Shown here piece after piece: positions 32,634 through 41,648 of a stretch of DNA of 46,313 nucleotides. The notes beneath the pieces are model-generated. The model was given only the letters and a program-made list of their open reading frames with translations. It was not told where the DNA came from and made no database searches. Positions within the stretch are counted from its first letter, which is position 1. Every line of letters begins with the position of its first letter. Source of the stretch: Sphingobacteriales bacterium 44-15 (GTDB lineage: Bacteria > Bacteroidota > Bacteroidia > Chitinophagales > Chitinophagaceae). The stretch spans positions 1 through 46,313 of the forward strand of contig MKWG01000045.1 of the NCBI GenBank assembly GCA_001899685.1. The letters run 5' to 3'. The translations under genes were made by a program, and so were the position numbers.

Positions 32634-34091
32634 ATGCTGGTAAAGAAGTCTTCCCTGCTCCTTTTCCTTCTGTCGATCTTTTTATTAGCATATCATCTAA
32701 TAACGCTATCCTTAAGTCCTTTGCCATGGTTTGACGAGGTTTTCTTCGCAAGCATTTCTCATTCAGTAATGAGTGGTAAAGGGTTGATCCTGGAGGCTGC
32801 ATCTTTCTATACGCATGATAAGCCCGTTCTTATTTATGGTCCCGTTTATTTTTATATTCAGGCGTTTATTATGAAGATATTAGGCTTCTCCGAATGGGTA
32901 TTTAGGCTGGTCAATTTCTTTTCTGCAATAGGTATTTTGTTTTTCATGAATCATGTAATGAGAAAAAGAGTTTCAAAGAAAATCAGGATTTCCATTTTGA
33001 TCCTTTTATCTTTTGACACAATTTTTTTACAAAATGCTCATAGCGGTCGTATGGACCTTTTGGCGCTTTTATTCATTATGATTTCTTATATACCGCTCAT
33101 TAATATCCGACATTCTTTTAGAGACTCCGTATTTTCTGCCGTTTTTGCTTTGCTCGCCTTGCTCACTACTCCCAGGTCTGCCATATTCTTGTTACCAATT
33201 GCTTTTTGGCTGATAAATAAAATTTTTAAGGAAAAAAGAATACTTCCTTCTTTATCCTTTATTGCCATTGTTCTATGTGGTTATTTTATTTGGATCGTCC
33301 TGGGTTTTGGCGGTGTTAAGGAATTCTTTTCATACTATACAAGTACCAGTGTACGAGAAGGCAGTAATAATCTTTTTGATTCTTTTGTCGGGGGTAATTT
33401 AAATATCCGCCCCTTTCAGATCCCTTTGATCTTTTTTACTTTAATTACATTTTTTCTTTCAAAAAAAAGGGAATGGACCTGGCTTACGGTCATTTGTATT
33501 ACAAATATTGTTGTATTTTATCTAACAGTGAAAGATACGGGTCTCTATTCGGCGCTTATCATACCTTTCTGGCTTCTCTTGCTCGCTGAAAATATTAATT
33601 CAATGAGTAGCAGTCTTTCCCGACTGAAATTCTTACCTATTTTAATTCCTGCATTTGTGAGTATAAGCATTTTCACTATAAAGGCTGTTATTATTTGGGG
33701 AAGTTTGGAAGAGAGAAAACCCGGGAACATTTATGAATGGGTAAAAAGTAACATTCCTGCCGGCTCAAGGGTTGTTGGCGATTATAAGTATTATTATGCT
33801 GTTATAAAGAGTGAGAGTGATTTTCAATTCATTGAATTAGGAGAGACCGTGAAGGACAGGCTTCAATACCATTTGAATGCTTACCACGCAGATTATATAC
33901 TTACATCTGCTGAGACCCAAAAGGAAACACTGGAAACTTATCTTGCAGGAATTGGTTCATACAATGAAATTGATATCAAACTACATCAAAGCACAGGAAA
34001 AATTCCTCAGCTTATAAAAAGAGTAGCATTAAAATTACCAGTTACCTTTAGCAATACCTACGAAGGAAAAATGTATAAAATTGTTAGATAA
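32634..34091 (+). CDS. GT-C family membrane glycosyltransferase (ArnT/GT39-like)
   Basis: This 485-residue protein has about ten hydrophobic segments up to residue ~365 and a soluble C-terminal part of ~120 residues. The first periplasmic loop has SPLPWFDEVFFASISHSVMSGKG with the Asp-Glu pair typical of GT-C enzymes, then YGPVYFYIQAFIMKILGFSEWVFRLVN. Such enzymes add a sugar from an undecaprenyl-phosphate carrier at the outer face of the inner membrane. It follows a GtrB-type gene after 140 bases, so the two probably form a side-branch decoration module of the EPS. That pairing is inference. Confidence 0.75.
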   Translation: MLVKKSSLLLFLLSIFLLAYHLITLSLSPLPWFDEVFFASISHSVMSGKGLILEAASFYTHDKPVLIYGPVYFYIQAFIMKILGFSEWVFRLVNFFSAIGILFFMNHVMRKRVSKKIRISILILLSFDTIFLQNAHSGRMDLLALLFIMISYIPLINIRHSFRDSVFSAVFALLALLTTPRSAIFLLPIAFWLINKIFKEKRILPSLSFIAIVLCGYFIWIVLGFGGVKEFFSYYTSTSVREGSNNLFDSFVGGNLNIRPFQIPLIFFTLITFFLSKKREWTWLTVICITNIVVFYLTVKDTGLYSALIIPFWLLLLAENINSMSSSLSRLKFLPILIPAFVSISIFTIKAVIIWGSLEERKPGNIYEWVKSNIPAGSRVVGDYKYYYAVIKSESDFQFIELGETVKDRLQYHLNAYHADYILTSAETQKETLETYLAGIGSYNEIDIKLHQSTGKIPQLIKRVALKLPVTFSNTYEGKMYKIVR

Positions 34092-34123
34092 AGCTTTGTG
34101 ATAAGTATATAACTTTTCGACTT

Positions 34124-35269
34124 ATGGATAATGCCTTGTCAGTAGCCTTACTTACGGATGGAATTTGGCCCTATGTGATAGGTGGCATGCAGAAGCATTC
34201 TTATTTTTTATGTAAATATCTTGCTAAGAACAAGATCAAAGTCTTACTGGTACACAGTGCTTCCGAAATAAATGAAGAAATAAACGAATTAGATTGTTTT
34301 ACTCCGGAGGAAAAGGCATTCATAACATCAATAATTATAAAAAAGCCTAAGCTACCCTGGTTCCCTGGTCATTACATTGTACAATCCTATTTATACTCAA
34401 AAGAAATATATAAGCATGTCAGCGAATTACAAAAAGTGGATTTTATTATTGCAAAAGGACTGACGGGTTGGTACTTTTTAAATAAAAAACGGAAAAAACA
34501 TCCTCCGATAGCTATAAACATTCATGGATATGAGTTTATGCAAAGAAAAGCTTCAATTAAAATGACGCTTGAATCATTGATGTTGCGCTTTCCTTTCAGG
34601 TTTGTTAATTTAAAGGCAGACTATGTATTTTCATATGGAGGTAAAATCAGTGATTATATTAGAGACCTTGGTGTTTGCCCTGCTAAAATAATCGAGATAC
34701 CCTCAGGCATTGAAGAGGAGTGGATGGGCAATAATGATTTTGCTCCAGGTCAGCATGTACGTTTTGTATTTATTGGCCGCTATGAGAGAAGAAAAGGGGT
34801 TGAAGAATTAAACTACGTAATAAAAGGGCTTTCATCAAAGTATAATTTTTCATTTACGTTTGTTGGCCCTATTCCGGAAAAGAAAAGGTTGTTAACCGAA
34901 GGAGTAGAGTACAAAGGTGTACTTCGAACCAAAGAGGAATTGCAAAAAATATTGAGCCAATCTGATGTGCTTGTTTGTCCAAGCTATTCCGAAGGGATGC
35001 CTAATGTAATCTTAGAAGGAATGGCTAATTATTGCGCAGTAATAGCTACCGATGTAGGTGCCGTATCTTTATTAGTAAATGATCAGAATGGTTGGCTAAT
35101 ACCGCCTGCGAGTACTACTGCCCTAAAGGATGCCTTGACAAAAGCCATTGCCTGTAGTGAATCAGAGCTGAGATACAAAAAACAGGCTGCGTATGATACC
35201 ATTTCAACACAATTTTTGTGGAAAGATGTAATTCAGAGGCTTATTTTAAGTATCAGAAATGTAGTTTAG
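34124..35269 (+). CDS. glycosyltransferase, GT4 type
   Basis: The 381 residues form a GT-B enzyme. The N-terminus has LLTDGIWPYVIGGMQKHSYFLCKYLAK, with the GG loop, and IAINIHGYEFMQRK. The C-terminal domain has VFIGRYERRKGVEELNYVI, FTFVGPIPEKKRL and the E-x7-E block YSEGMPNVILEGMANYCAVIATDVGAV. It probably adds one residue of the repeat unit from a nucleotide sugar in the cytoplasm. It starts 32 bases after the GT-C gene. The donor cannot be assigned. Confidence 0.84.
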   Translation: MDNALSVALLTDGIWPYVIGGMQKHSYFLCKYLAKNKIKVLLVHSASEINEEINELDCFTPEEKAFITSIIIKKPKLPWFPGHYIVQSYLYSKEIYKHVSELQKVDFIIAKGLTGWYFLNKKRKKHPPIAINIHGYEFMQRKASIKMTLESLMLRFPFRFVNLKADYVFSYGGKISDYIRDLGVCPAKIIEIPSGIEEEWMGNNDFAPGQHVRFVFIGRYERRKGVEELNYVIKGLSSKYNFSFTFVGPIPEKKRLLTEGVEYKGVLRTKEELQKILSQSDVLVCPSYSEGMPNVILEGMANYCAVIATDVGAVSLLVNDQNGWLIPPASTTALKDALTKAIACSESELRYKKQAAYDTISTQFLWKDVIQRLILSIRNVV

Positions 35270-35374
35270 GTAATTATGAGTTTACAATTTTATTTTCCGG
35301 ACTATAAATTTTCTGAAATCCGTAAAAAAAGGAATACTGCTTTTTTGATAAAGTAATATTTTATACACGCGATA

Positions 35375-36595
35375 ATGTTAGCATACTTTAAAACGATTAC
35401 ATCGCCTAATAAATTAGTCTATGAAGCATCTTTCCCGGAGCTGATGTTAATAATATCAATTTTTTCAAAGGAAATAGGATCTCGAAGAATTTTAGGAATC
35501 GATTTTGATTTTATAGCCTACCCATTTGCTATTTTATATTTTTTGTTTTACCTGAAAGAGATTTTCTTGTCTGAGACCTTTCCCTGGAAATTGTATTTAT
35601 ATCTGATTAGCACAAGTTTATTTTCAATTCTTACTTTGAACTTACTGTATAGTGGCTTCTTCAAACAAATTGTACCAATTATCATTATTCTTTCTGTTAA
35701 TTTTTTTATTCTCACTTATTATGATTGGAGGAAAGTTTTCAGGATGTATGTAAAATTTGCTTTTTTAACTGCTTTATTTGGCATTTTCCAGGTATTGCTG
35801 TCATATACCGGTGTTAAGATTCTTACCGAACAAGTAGGGCGATTGGATTCTGTAGCTTACGAGCCATCCCATTATGCTACAATTTTGGTTCCTGCATTAG
35901 TGTTTTGTTTTTTTTATTTTCAACATTATAAGCTTTATTTTGCCGTAATGCTTACTGCATTGATATTGACATACAATCTTACAGGATATATGTCCTTTTT
36001 AGTTGTAATAAGCATAGCATATATCAATCCTTTATACCTGATAATTTCAATTCCTGTATTGTACTATTTAGTTTTCCATGTTTTAATACATTTTAACTCA
36101 AACTTTAATGTCCGGATTTTAGATACACTTGCTGTTTTTAAGGGAGACATAAATGTCCTAAATAAGAATGTAGACGCTAATGGTACTACTGTATCGTTGT
36201 ACTCAAACTTAATGGTAGCAGACGATAATTTAAAAAAGGGTAATCTTATAGGGAGTGGACTAGGTGGCCATGAAGAAATGTATCATCGGTTTTATAAAAA
36301 TTCCACTTTCAAGTATAATTGGTTTTATGGAATAAACGCCGTTTCAGCACATTCATTAACTATAAGGATTTTTTCCGAGTTAGGAATAGTGGGTTTGATA
36401 TGTTACATAATTACTATTATACGATCGGTTATTTTGCTTGATAACGGCATATACCGCACAATTTCCCTTGCTTGTCTTAGTCACTTTATATGTAAGTCAT
36501 TCAAACTGGCCGGATTTATTGATTACGGTACTCCATTTTTCTTTGCCATGCTTTTAATTAATTTCAAAAGGTATTCTCAACATATTGAGAAATAA
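35375..36595 (+). CDS. wzy: probable O-antigen/EPS polymerase (Wzy type)
   Basis: This 406-residue protein has ten to twelve hydrophobic segments. A larger loop between about residues 245 and 320 carries polar residues (SNFNVRILDTLAVFKGD, GSGLGGHEEMYHRFYKN). The sequence DSVAYEPSHYATILVPALV resembles the 'EPSHYA' motif of Wzy-like polymerases, and INAVSAHSLTIRIFSELGIVGLICYI fits the late segment of O-antigen ligase/polymerase proteins. Wzy joins repeat units in the periplasm. Sequence identity within this family is low, so the call rests on topology, motif and locus. It is the only polymerase candidate in the locus. Confidence 0.75.
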   Translation: MLAYFKTITSPNKLVYEASFPELMLIISIFSKEIGSRRILGIDFDFIAYPFAILYFLFYLKEIFLSETFPWKLYLYLISTSLFSILTLNLLYSGFFKQIVPIIIILSVNFFILTYYDWRKVFRMYVKFAFLTALFGIFQVLLSYTGVKILTEQVGRLDSVAYEPSHYATILVPALVFCFFYFQHYKLYFAVMLTALILTYNLTGYMSFLVVISIAYINPLYLIISIPVLYYLVFHVLIHFNSNFNVRILDTLAVFKGDINVLNKNVDANGTTVSLYSNLMVADDNLKKGNLIGSGLGGHEEMYHRFYKNSTFKYNWFYGINAVSAHSLTIRIFSELGIVGLICYIITIIRSVILLDNGIYRTISLACLSHFICKSFKLAGFIDYGTPFFFAMLLINFKRYSQHIEK

Positions 36596-36603
36596 CGTAC
36601 AAG

Positions 36604-37659
36604 ATGCACCCTCAAAAACTTCGCTTCCTGTTCCTGTATTCAAGATTGCCTGATTATTTTTATCGTTGCGTGGAATATCTCGTAAGCGTGGAATATCCGG
36701 ATGCTTTAGCCTGGATAGTATGTCATGAAGGAGAGGATGATGCTCCTTACCGATTTGAAGGAATAACCCCCAATATCCGGATCAGTTCAAAAGCTGAGCT
36801 GCAGGAAATTGATAGCTGGAACCCTGATCTTATTTATGTAGCGGGTTGGGCAGATAAAAAGTACAATAAAATTGCCGGAAGATGGAAAGCCAAAGTACCC
36901 GTGATCCTGGGAGTTGATAATCCCTGGAAGGGTACTATTAAACAGAGGATAGCGACGATTTTTGCAGGTAATTTTTTAAATAATATTGCTACACATGTGT
37001 GGGTACCTGGCTGCCGGCAATACGAATTTGTAAGAAGGCTTGGGTTTTCTCCTTCAAAAATTTTATTTCATTTGTATTGTGCAGACAGCCGGAAATTCTA
37101 TAGAACAGATATGCCTTTCCGAAAAAGAATTATCTACGCCGGAAGGATGGTGGCGTACAAACGACCGGATTGGCTTACAGAAGTATTTGCATCCCTGATA
37201 ACAACTTTTCCTGAACTGGGTGACTGGGAGTTATTAATGGTGGGAAACGGGCCACTGTATGAACCGCTGAAGCAACAGTACGGCGGTTTTTCCCAGATCA
37301 GTATGATGCCATTTACCCAGCCGGAAAAACTTGTTGAATTGTATCATGATTCCTGCATATTCTGTATGCCCAGTTTGAATGAGCATTGGGGAGTAGTTGC
37401 TCATGAAGCGGCTGCGGCAGGACTGGCATTATTACTATCGGATTCTTACGGCGCCGCATCAGCTTTTCTCATACATGGATTTAATGGTTATGTTTTTCGG
37501 TCGAAAGAAAAGTATCATTTCCAGCAACAGCTTTTGAATTTAATGCGCTTAGAGGAACAGGATCTGACAACAATGGGGAAAAGGAGTCGGCAGCTATCTG
37601 CAACAATAAATCATACTACCTGGTCGGCCAATTTGACAAGTGTGCTTAATGATGCTTAA
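36604..37659 (+). CDS. glycosyltransferase, GT4-like
   Basis: The 351-residue protein starts eight bases after the polymerase stop. The N-terminal part (FLFLYSRLPDYFYRCVEYLV, NPDLIYVAGWADKKYNKIAG) is short for GT4 and lacks a clear GG loop. The C-terminal domain is typical: IIYAGRMVAYKRPDWLTEVFA, LLMVGNGPLYEPL, and the E-x7-E block NEHWGVVAHEAAAAGLALLLSD. It should add a sugar to the repeat unit; specificity is unknown. Base composition returns here toward that of the locus ends. The next gene starts within its last codons. Confidence 0.8.
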   Translation: MHPQKLRFLFLYSRLPDYFYRCVEYLVSVEYPDALAWIVCHEGEDDAPYRFEGITPNIRISSKAELQEIDSWNPDLIYVAGWADKKYNKIAGRWKAKVPVILGVDNPWKGTIKQRIATIFAGNFLNNIATHVWVPGCRQYEFVRRLGFSPSKILFHLYCADSRKFYRTDMPFRKRIIYAGRMVAYKRPDWLTEVFASLITTFPELGDWELLMVGNGPLYEPLKQQYGGFSQISMMPFTQPEKLVELYHDSCIFCMPSLNEHWGVVAHEAAAAGLALLLSDSYGAASAFLIHGFNGYVFRSKEKYHFQQQLLNLMRLEEQDLTTMGKRSRQLSATINHTTWSANLTSVLNDA

Positions 37660-38794
37660 TCCTAAGATCCTGCTCTTTACCGATTGGTATGCCCCAGGCT
37701 TCAAAGGCGGAGGCCCTATACGCTCTGCCGTCAATTTTGCGAGGGAAATGAGCAGCGATTATGATATTTATATTTTTACTGCAGACAGAGATCTTGGCGA
37801 TACGAAACCTTATGATGACATCGAGGCGGATACATGGATCCGGAAGGAAAATATGCATATATTTTATGCATCCCCGCAATGGCTGGGCTGGCGGAATATC
37901 AAAAATTTGATCCGCACCACTGGGCCTGATTTTATTTACCTCAACAGCATGTACTCACGGTATTTTACTATTTATCCGCTGCTGCTTTATAGCCTGGGTA
38001 AGGTGTCTTCTCAAATCATACTGGCGCCGCGGGGAATGCTGCAGGAGGGTGCTATGCAATACAAAACCGGAAAGAAGAAATTATTTCTGGGGGTACTAAG
38101 GAATATACGGATATTAAAAAATGTGCACGCTCATGCTACTGACGAACAGGAAAAAAAAGATATATCTATTCAGCTTTCCGGTATCAGCAGCGTAAAAGTA
38201 ATACCTAATTTCTCTGCTCCTGTGCAGACTTACCAGGCGACAATGAAAAACATGGGCGAAATAAATCTTATATTCATTTCGCGTATTTCATCCAAAAAAA
38301 ATCTCATATTCCTATTGACTGTGCTCGGCCGGGTTACCGGTTCAATAACAGCGAAGCTGACAATAAGAGGCACTATTGAGGACGATAGCTATTGGGAGGA
38401 ATGCAAAACCCTTATTAATAAACTCCCGGGCAATGTAAGGGTAAATTATGATGGACCGGTGAGTAATGAAAGAGTATGTTCTCTCATTCAGCAATACCAT
38501 CTCTTTGTGCTGCCTACTTTTGGTGAAAATTTTGGGCATGCTATTTTTGAAGCGCTTGCGGCCGGGCGACCGGTATTGATAAGCGACCAGACACCCTGGC
38601 GGCATCTTGAACAACAGCATGCAGGCTGGGATCTCCCCCTTGATGACTCCCGTAGGTTCATCAATGTAATTGAAAACATTGCCGAAATGGACAATACCGC
38701 TTTTGAACAATGGAGCCGTGGAGCATGGGAATATGCAAAAGCACATTCAGAGAATACCAAACTCAGGGAGCAATATAAAGACCTGTTCAGTTAA
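37649..38794 (+). CDS. glycosyltransferase, GT4 type
   Basis: I start at the ATG at 37649 (a second ATG follows directly at 37652); it overlaps the preceding gene by 11 bases, so translation is probably coupled. The 381 residues show LLFTDWYAPGFKGGGPIRSAVNFARE with the glycine-rich loop, LAPRGMLQEGAMQYKTGKKKLF, a C-terminal LIFISRISSKKNLIFLLTVL, and the E-x7-E block FGENFGHAIFEALAAGRPVLIS. The PRGML segment is typical of EPS GT4 enzymes that recognise a lipid-linked acceptor. Donor sugar unknown. Confidence 0.84.
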   Translation: MMLNPKILLFTDWYAPGFKGGGPIRSAVNFAREMSSDYDIYIFTADRDLGDTKPYDDIEADTWIRKENMHIFYASPQWLGWRNIKNLIRTTGPDFIYLNSMYSRYFTIYPLLLYSLGKVSSQIILAPRGMLQEGAMQYKTGKKKLFLGVLRNIRILKNVHAHATDEQEKKDISIQLSGISSVKVIPNFSAPVQTYQATMKNMGEINLIFISRISSKKNLIFLLTVLGRVTGSITAKLTIRGTIEDDSYWEECKTLINKLPGNVRVNYDGPVSNERVCSLIQQYHLFVLPTFGENFGHAIFEALAAGRPVLISDQTPWRHLEQQHAGWDLPLDDSRRFINVIENIAEMDNTAFEQWSRGAWEYAKAHSENTKLREQYKDLFS

Positions 38795-38803
38795 TATCGT
38801 TTA

Positions 38804-39361
38804 ATGAAACGCACAGACCATAGTATATACAATAACGACTGGTATAAGAAAGAGATCGGGGCAGGCCGATTTAAACAGGTCTGCTGGTATTTTATTAACG
38901 TGTTGTTTTTTATAAACCCGCTCAATCCATCGTCGGGATTGAAATGTATGCTGCTCAAATGGTTTGGAGCAAAGCTGGGAAAAGCTGTAATGATCAAGCC
39001 GGGGGTTAATATCAAGTATCCATGGAAGCTTGTCTGCGGCGATTATGTGTGGTTAGGCGAAAAAGTATGGATAGATAATCTTGCCGTTATAAAAATAGGT
39101 AACAATGTTTGTGTATCTCAGGGCGCCATGCTGCTTACAGGCAATCATAACTATAAGAAAAGCAGCTTTGATCTTATTGTAAAAGAAATAGTTTTGGAAG
39201 AAGGTGTTTGGCTAGGAGCGGGAACCCTTGTTTGCCCGGGTGTAACCGCTCATTCTCATGCTATGCTTACAGCGGGATCGGTGGCGACAACTTCCCTTGA
39301 CGCATATATTATTTACTCCGGAAACCCGGCAGGGGCTGTAAAGCAGCGCGTAATTATGTAA
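38804..39361 (+). CDS. WcaF-type EPS O-acetyltransferase
   Basis: This 185-residue left-handed beta-helix acyltransferase has an N-terminal region (FKQVCWYFINVLFFINPLNPSSGLKCMLLKWFGAKLG) that matches colanic-acid WcaF and related proteins. Hexapeptide repeats follow (VMIKPGVNIKYPWKLVCGDYVWLGEKVWI, IGNNVCVSQGAMLLTGNHNY), and then LGAGTLVCPGVTAHSHAMLTAGSVA and the SGNPAGAVKQR end. It should acetylate a hydroxyl group of the repeat unit using acetyl-CoA. It lies nine bases after the GT4 gene and 16 before the GT2 gene. Confidence 0.85.
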   Translation: MKRTDHSIYNNDWYKKEIGAGRFKQVCWYFINVLFFINPLNPSSGLKCMLLKWFGAKLGKAVMIKPGVNIKYPWKLVCGDYVWLGEKVWIDNLAVIKIGNNVCVSQGAMLLTGNHNYKKSSFDLIVKEIVLEEGVWLGAGTLVCPGVTAHSHAMLTAGSVATTSLDAYIIYSGNPAGAVKQRVIM

Positions 39362-39377
39362 TTTTCCGGTTTCGGGT

Positions 39378-40124
39378 ATGAAAATCTCCATCATCACAAC
39401 AACCTTCAACAGCGCTGCTACCATCCGCGATACACTGGAATGTATCAGCAGCCAGGACTATGACGATGTGGAACATATCATAGTAGACGGAGGCTCTACG
39501 GATGATACGCTGGACATTGTGCGCGGGTTCCCCCATGTACAGAAAATAATATCGGAAAAAGATGAAGGGATATATGATGCCATGAACAAAGGCATCACCG
39601 CCTCTACCGGAGATGTTATCGGGATTCTTAACTCAGACGATATATATGCAGACCGGCAGGTGCTCGCTCTGATTGCTGCAACCTTTAGCCAGCCGGGGAT
39701 TATGGCCTGCTATGCAGATTTACAGTTTGTGCAACGCGATGATATCCGAAAAGTGGTACGTACCTGGAAAGCAGGCAGCTATACCAAAAGAAGCTTTTAT
39801 TACGGGTGGATGCCGCCCCACCCTACTTTTTTTGTTCGCAGGGAAGTATATGACCGCACCGGGGTCTTTAATAATAACCTGCAGTCGGCTGCTGATTATG
39901 AGCTTATACTTCGTATCTTACTTAAACATGCGATCCCTGCTTATTATATTAATAAAGTGATTATAAAAATGCGGGTGGGCGGTATGAGCACCGCGTCTTT
40001 CAGGAACAGGATAAAAGCTAATATGCAGGACAGGATGGCCTGGAAGATCAATAACCTGTCCCCTCATCCGTTTACTTTATACCTGAAACCCATGCGTAAG
40101 CTGGGCCAGTTTTTTAAAAAGTAA
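39378..40124 (+). CDS. glycosyltransferase, GT2 type
   Basis: This 248-residue GT-A enzyme has the nucleotide-binding ISIITTTFNSAATIRDTLECI and VEHIIVDGGSTDDTLDIV at the start. The metal-binding NSDDIYAD lies at about residue 88, with GWMPPHPTFFVRREVYDRTGVF and SAADYELILRILLKH as the acceptor half. This last pattern is common in WcaA/EpsE-type EPS transferases. It has no membrane segment. It is the last transferase of the locus, followed after 34 bases by the phosphatase. Confidence 0.87.
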   Translation: MKISIITTTFNSAATIRDTLECISSQDYDDVEHIIVDGGSTDDTLDIVRGFPHVQKIISEKDEGIYDAMNKGITASTGDVIGILNSDDIYADRQVLALIAATFSQPGIMACYADLQFVQRDDIRKVVRTWKAGSYTKRSFYYGWMPPHPTFFVRREVYDRTGVFNNNLQSAADYELILRILLKHAIPAYYINKVIIKMRVGGMSTASFRNRIKANMQDRMAWKINNLSPHPFTLYLKPMRKLGQFFKK

Positions 40125-40158
40125 TTAACCTTACCTTTAGCCCAGATATAATTTATTT

Positions 40159-40899
40159 ATGTTCTCCTTCTTCAAAAAAAAGCAACCTCCGTTTGAGGGC
40201 GACCTCAGCATCCTTGGCACCGATATGCATTCCCACCTTATTCCCGGGATTGATGACGGCTCACCTGATCTTGATACCTCTGTAGAATTAATACAGGGCA
40301 TGATAGCGCTTGGCTACAAAAAGCTGATCACCACGCCGCACCTTATGATAGATCTTTATCCCAACAACCGGCAAACGATCGCCAAAGGATTTGAAACGCT
40401 CAAAGCGGAGCTGAAAAAAAGGAAGATAAACATTGAAATACAGGCGGCTGCCGAATATTTTCTTGACGATCATTTTGACAGCCTGCTGGAAAAAAAAGAA
40501 CCGCTGCTTACCCTTAAAGACAACCTGGTGCTGGTTGAGTTTTCTTTTGCCAGTCTTCCTTTGGATTATAAAGAAAAAATATTTGCCATTCAGTTAAATG
40601 GCTACAAGCCGGTACTGGCGCATCCCGAGCGCTATACCTACCTTCATAACAAACCGGATATATATGAAACGCTCCGCGATGTGGGCTGCCTGTTCCAGGT
40701 GAACCTGCTTTCGCTGACCGGCTATTATGGTAAAAGCGTGGCACAGGTTGCCGACAGGTTCTTCAAAAAGCAACAGATAGAGCTCCTGGGCTCTGATCTT
40801 CATCACGACCGCCATATGCAGAACCTCCAAAGCCCGCAGCTTCGCCAAAGAGCTAATGAAGTGGCTAATGCGCTTCCTTTGCTCAATAGCCAGTTGTGA
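40159..40899 (+). CDS. cpsB: PHP-domain tyrosine-protein phosphatase (CpsB/YwqE type)
   Basis: This 246-residue metal-dependent phosphatase has the PHP motifs DMHSHLIPGIDDGSPDLD (residues ~22-39), ITTPHLMIDLYPN, AAAEYFLDDHF, VLAHPERYTYL and LGSDLHHDRH. These supply the His/Asp/Glu ligands for the usual cluster of Mn or Fe ions. Such enzymes dephosphorylate the tyrosine tail of BY-kinases, here the Wzc at 18344, and so set the kinase cycle needed for polymer export. It is the last gene of the + strand EPS locus, convergent with idi across a short gap that holds a hairpin. Confidence 0.9.
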   Translation: MFSFFKKKQPPFEGDLSILGTDMHSHLIPGIDDGSPDLDTSVELIQGMIALGYKKLITTPHLMIDLYPNNRQTIAKGFETLKAELKKRKINIEIQAAAEYFLDDHFDSLLEKKEPLLTLKDNLVLVEFSFASLPLDYKEKIFAIQLNGYKPVLAHPERYTYLHNKPDIYETLRDVGCLFQVNLLSLTGYYGKSVAQVADRFFKKQQIELLGSDLHHDRHMQNLQSPQLRQRANEVANALPLLNSQL

Positions 40900-40934
40900 T
40901 AAGCAGGCCTGATGTTGATCGTGAAATGTCAGAA

Positions 40935-40975
40935 GTGAGACGTGAAAATCTCACATCTCACCTTTCACGTCTCAC
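40935..40975. terminator. perfect 13-bp hairpin between the convergent cpsB and idi genes
   Basis: GTGAGACGTGAAA (40935-40947) pairs with TTTCACGTCTCAC (40963-40975) around a 15-base loop that repeats CTCAC. AATTTT follows on the + strand. It overlaps the last codons of idi and could end both transcripts. Confidence 0.6.
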
Positions 40976-41491
40976 AATTTTCAGATATTCCTCCAGCCGC
41001 GGAAAAGCTATAAGAAACCAGGCGGTATATTTTTCCGGCGAAGCGGAAAGCTCCTTTCTGATATCTTCCACCGGCTTATAACAATAGTCCATCACCTCCG
41101 CCGGATCAGGCACGATAACCCCATTGTATTCCCCCGTAAACACATGGTCAAATTCATTTTCCGTGAGCCCGTTATCAAAGGCAGCCTTGTACACAAATTC
41201 AAAGGCCTCCGTGAGGGGAACTGCAAACCCCAGCTCTTCTTTTAGTCTTCGCTGCGCTCCAGCAATACTGGTTTCGCCGGGGCGGGGATGACTGCAGCAG
41301 GCATTGGTCCATAAGCCGCCGCTGTGATACTTGGTCATCGCCCTACGCTGCAGCAGCATTTCTCCCTGATTATTGAAAATAAACACGCTGAAAGCCCTGT
41401 GCAGCAGCGCTTTATAGTGAACATCCATCTTTTCCCCCGTTCCGGTTTCCTCGTCTTTTTCATTCACCAGGATAATATCATGTTGGCTCAT
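40958..41491 (-). CDS. idi: isopentenyl-diphosphate delta-isomerase, type 1
   Basis: It interconverts isopentenyl and dimethylallyl diphosphate for isoprenoid synthesis. The 177-residue Nudix-fold protein has HRAFSVFIFNNQGEMLLQRRA, KYHSGGLWTNACCSHPRPGE with the active-site Cys in ACCSHP, the Nudix-like RRLKEELGF and NEFDHVFTGEYNG with the catalytic Glu pair. The length is usual. Its last codons (IVRRER) run into the hairpin at 40935-40975, so the extreme C-terminus may be repeat-derived. It reads toward the EPS locus and has no operon partner here. Confidence 0.94.
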   Translation of the reverse strand: MSQHDIILVNEKDEETGTGEKMDVHYKALLHRAFSVFIFNNQGEMLLQRRAMTKYHSGGLWTNACCSHPRPGETSIAGAQRRLKEELGFAVPLTEAFEFVYKAAFDNGLTENEFDHVFTGEYNGVIVPDPAEVMDYCYKPVEDIRKELSASPEKYTAWFLIAFPRLEEYLKIVRRER

Positions 41492-41648
41492 ATTGACAAA
41501 TTATCTTCCTGCAAACCTATATATTTCCCCGACCTCTTCTTCAACCGCAATGATTTTTTTTCGTTTATGTAACATTCCTGCCGTCCGACCGTATAATATA
41601 TACAATCACACATTAGGGACGTAATTTTATCGGGATTTAACTGACTGT

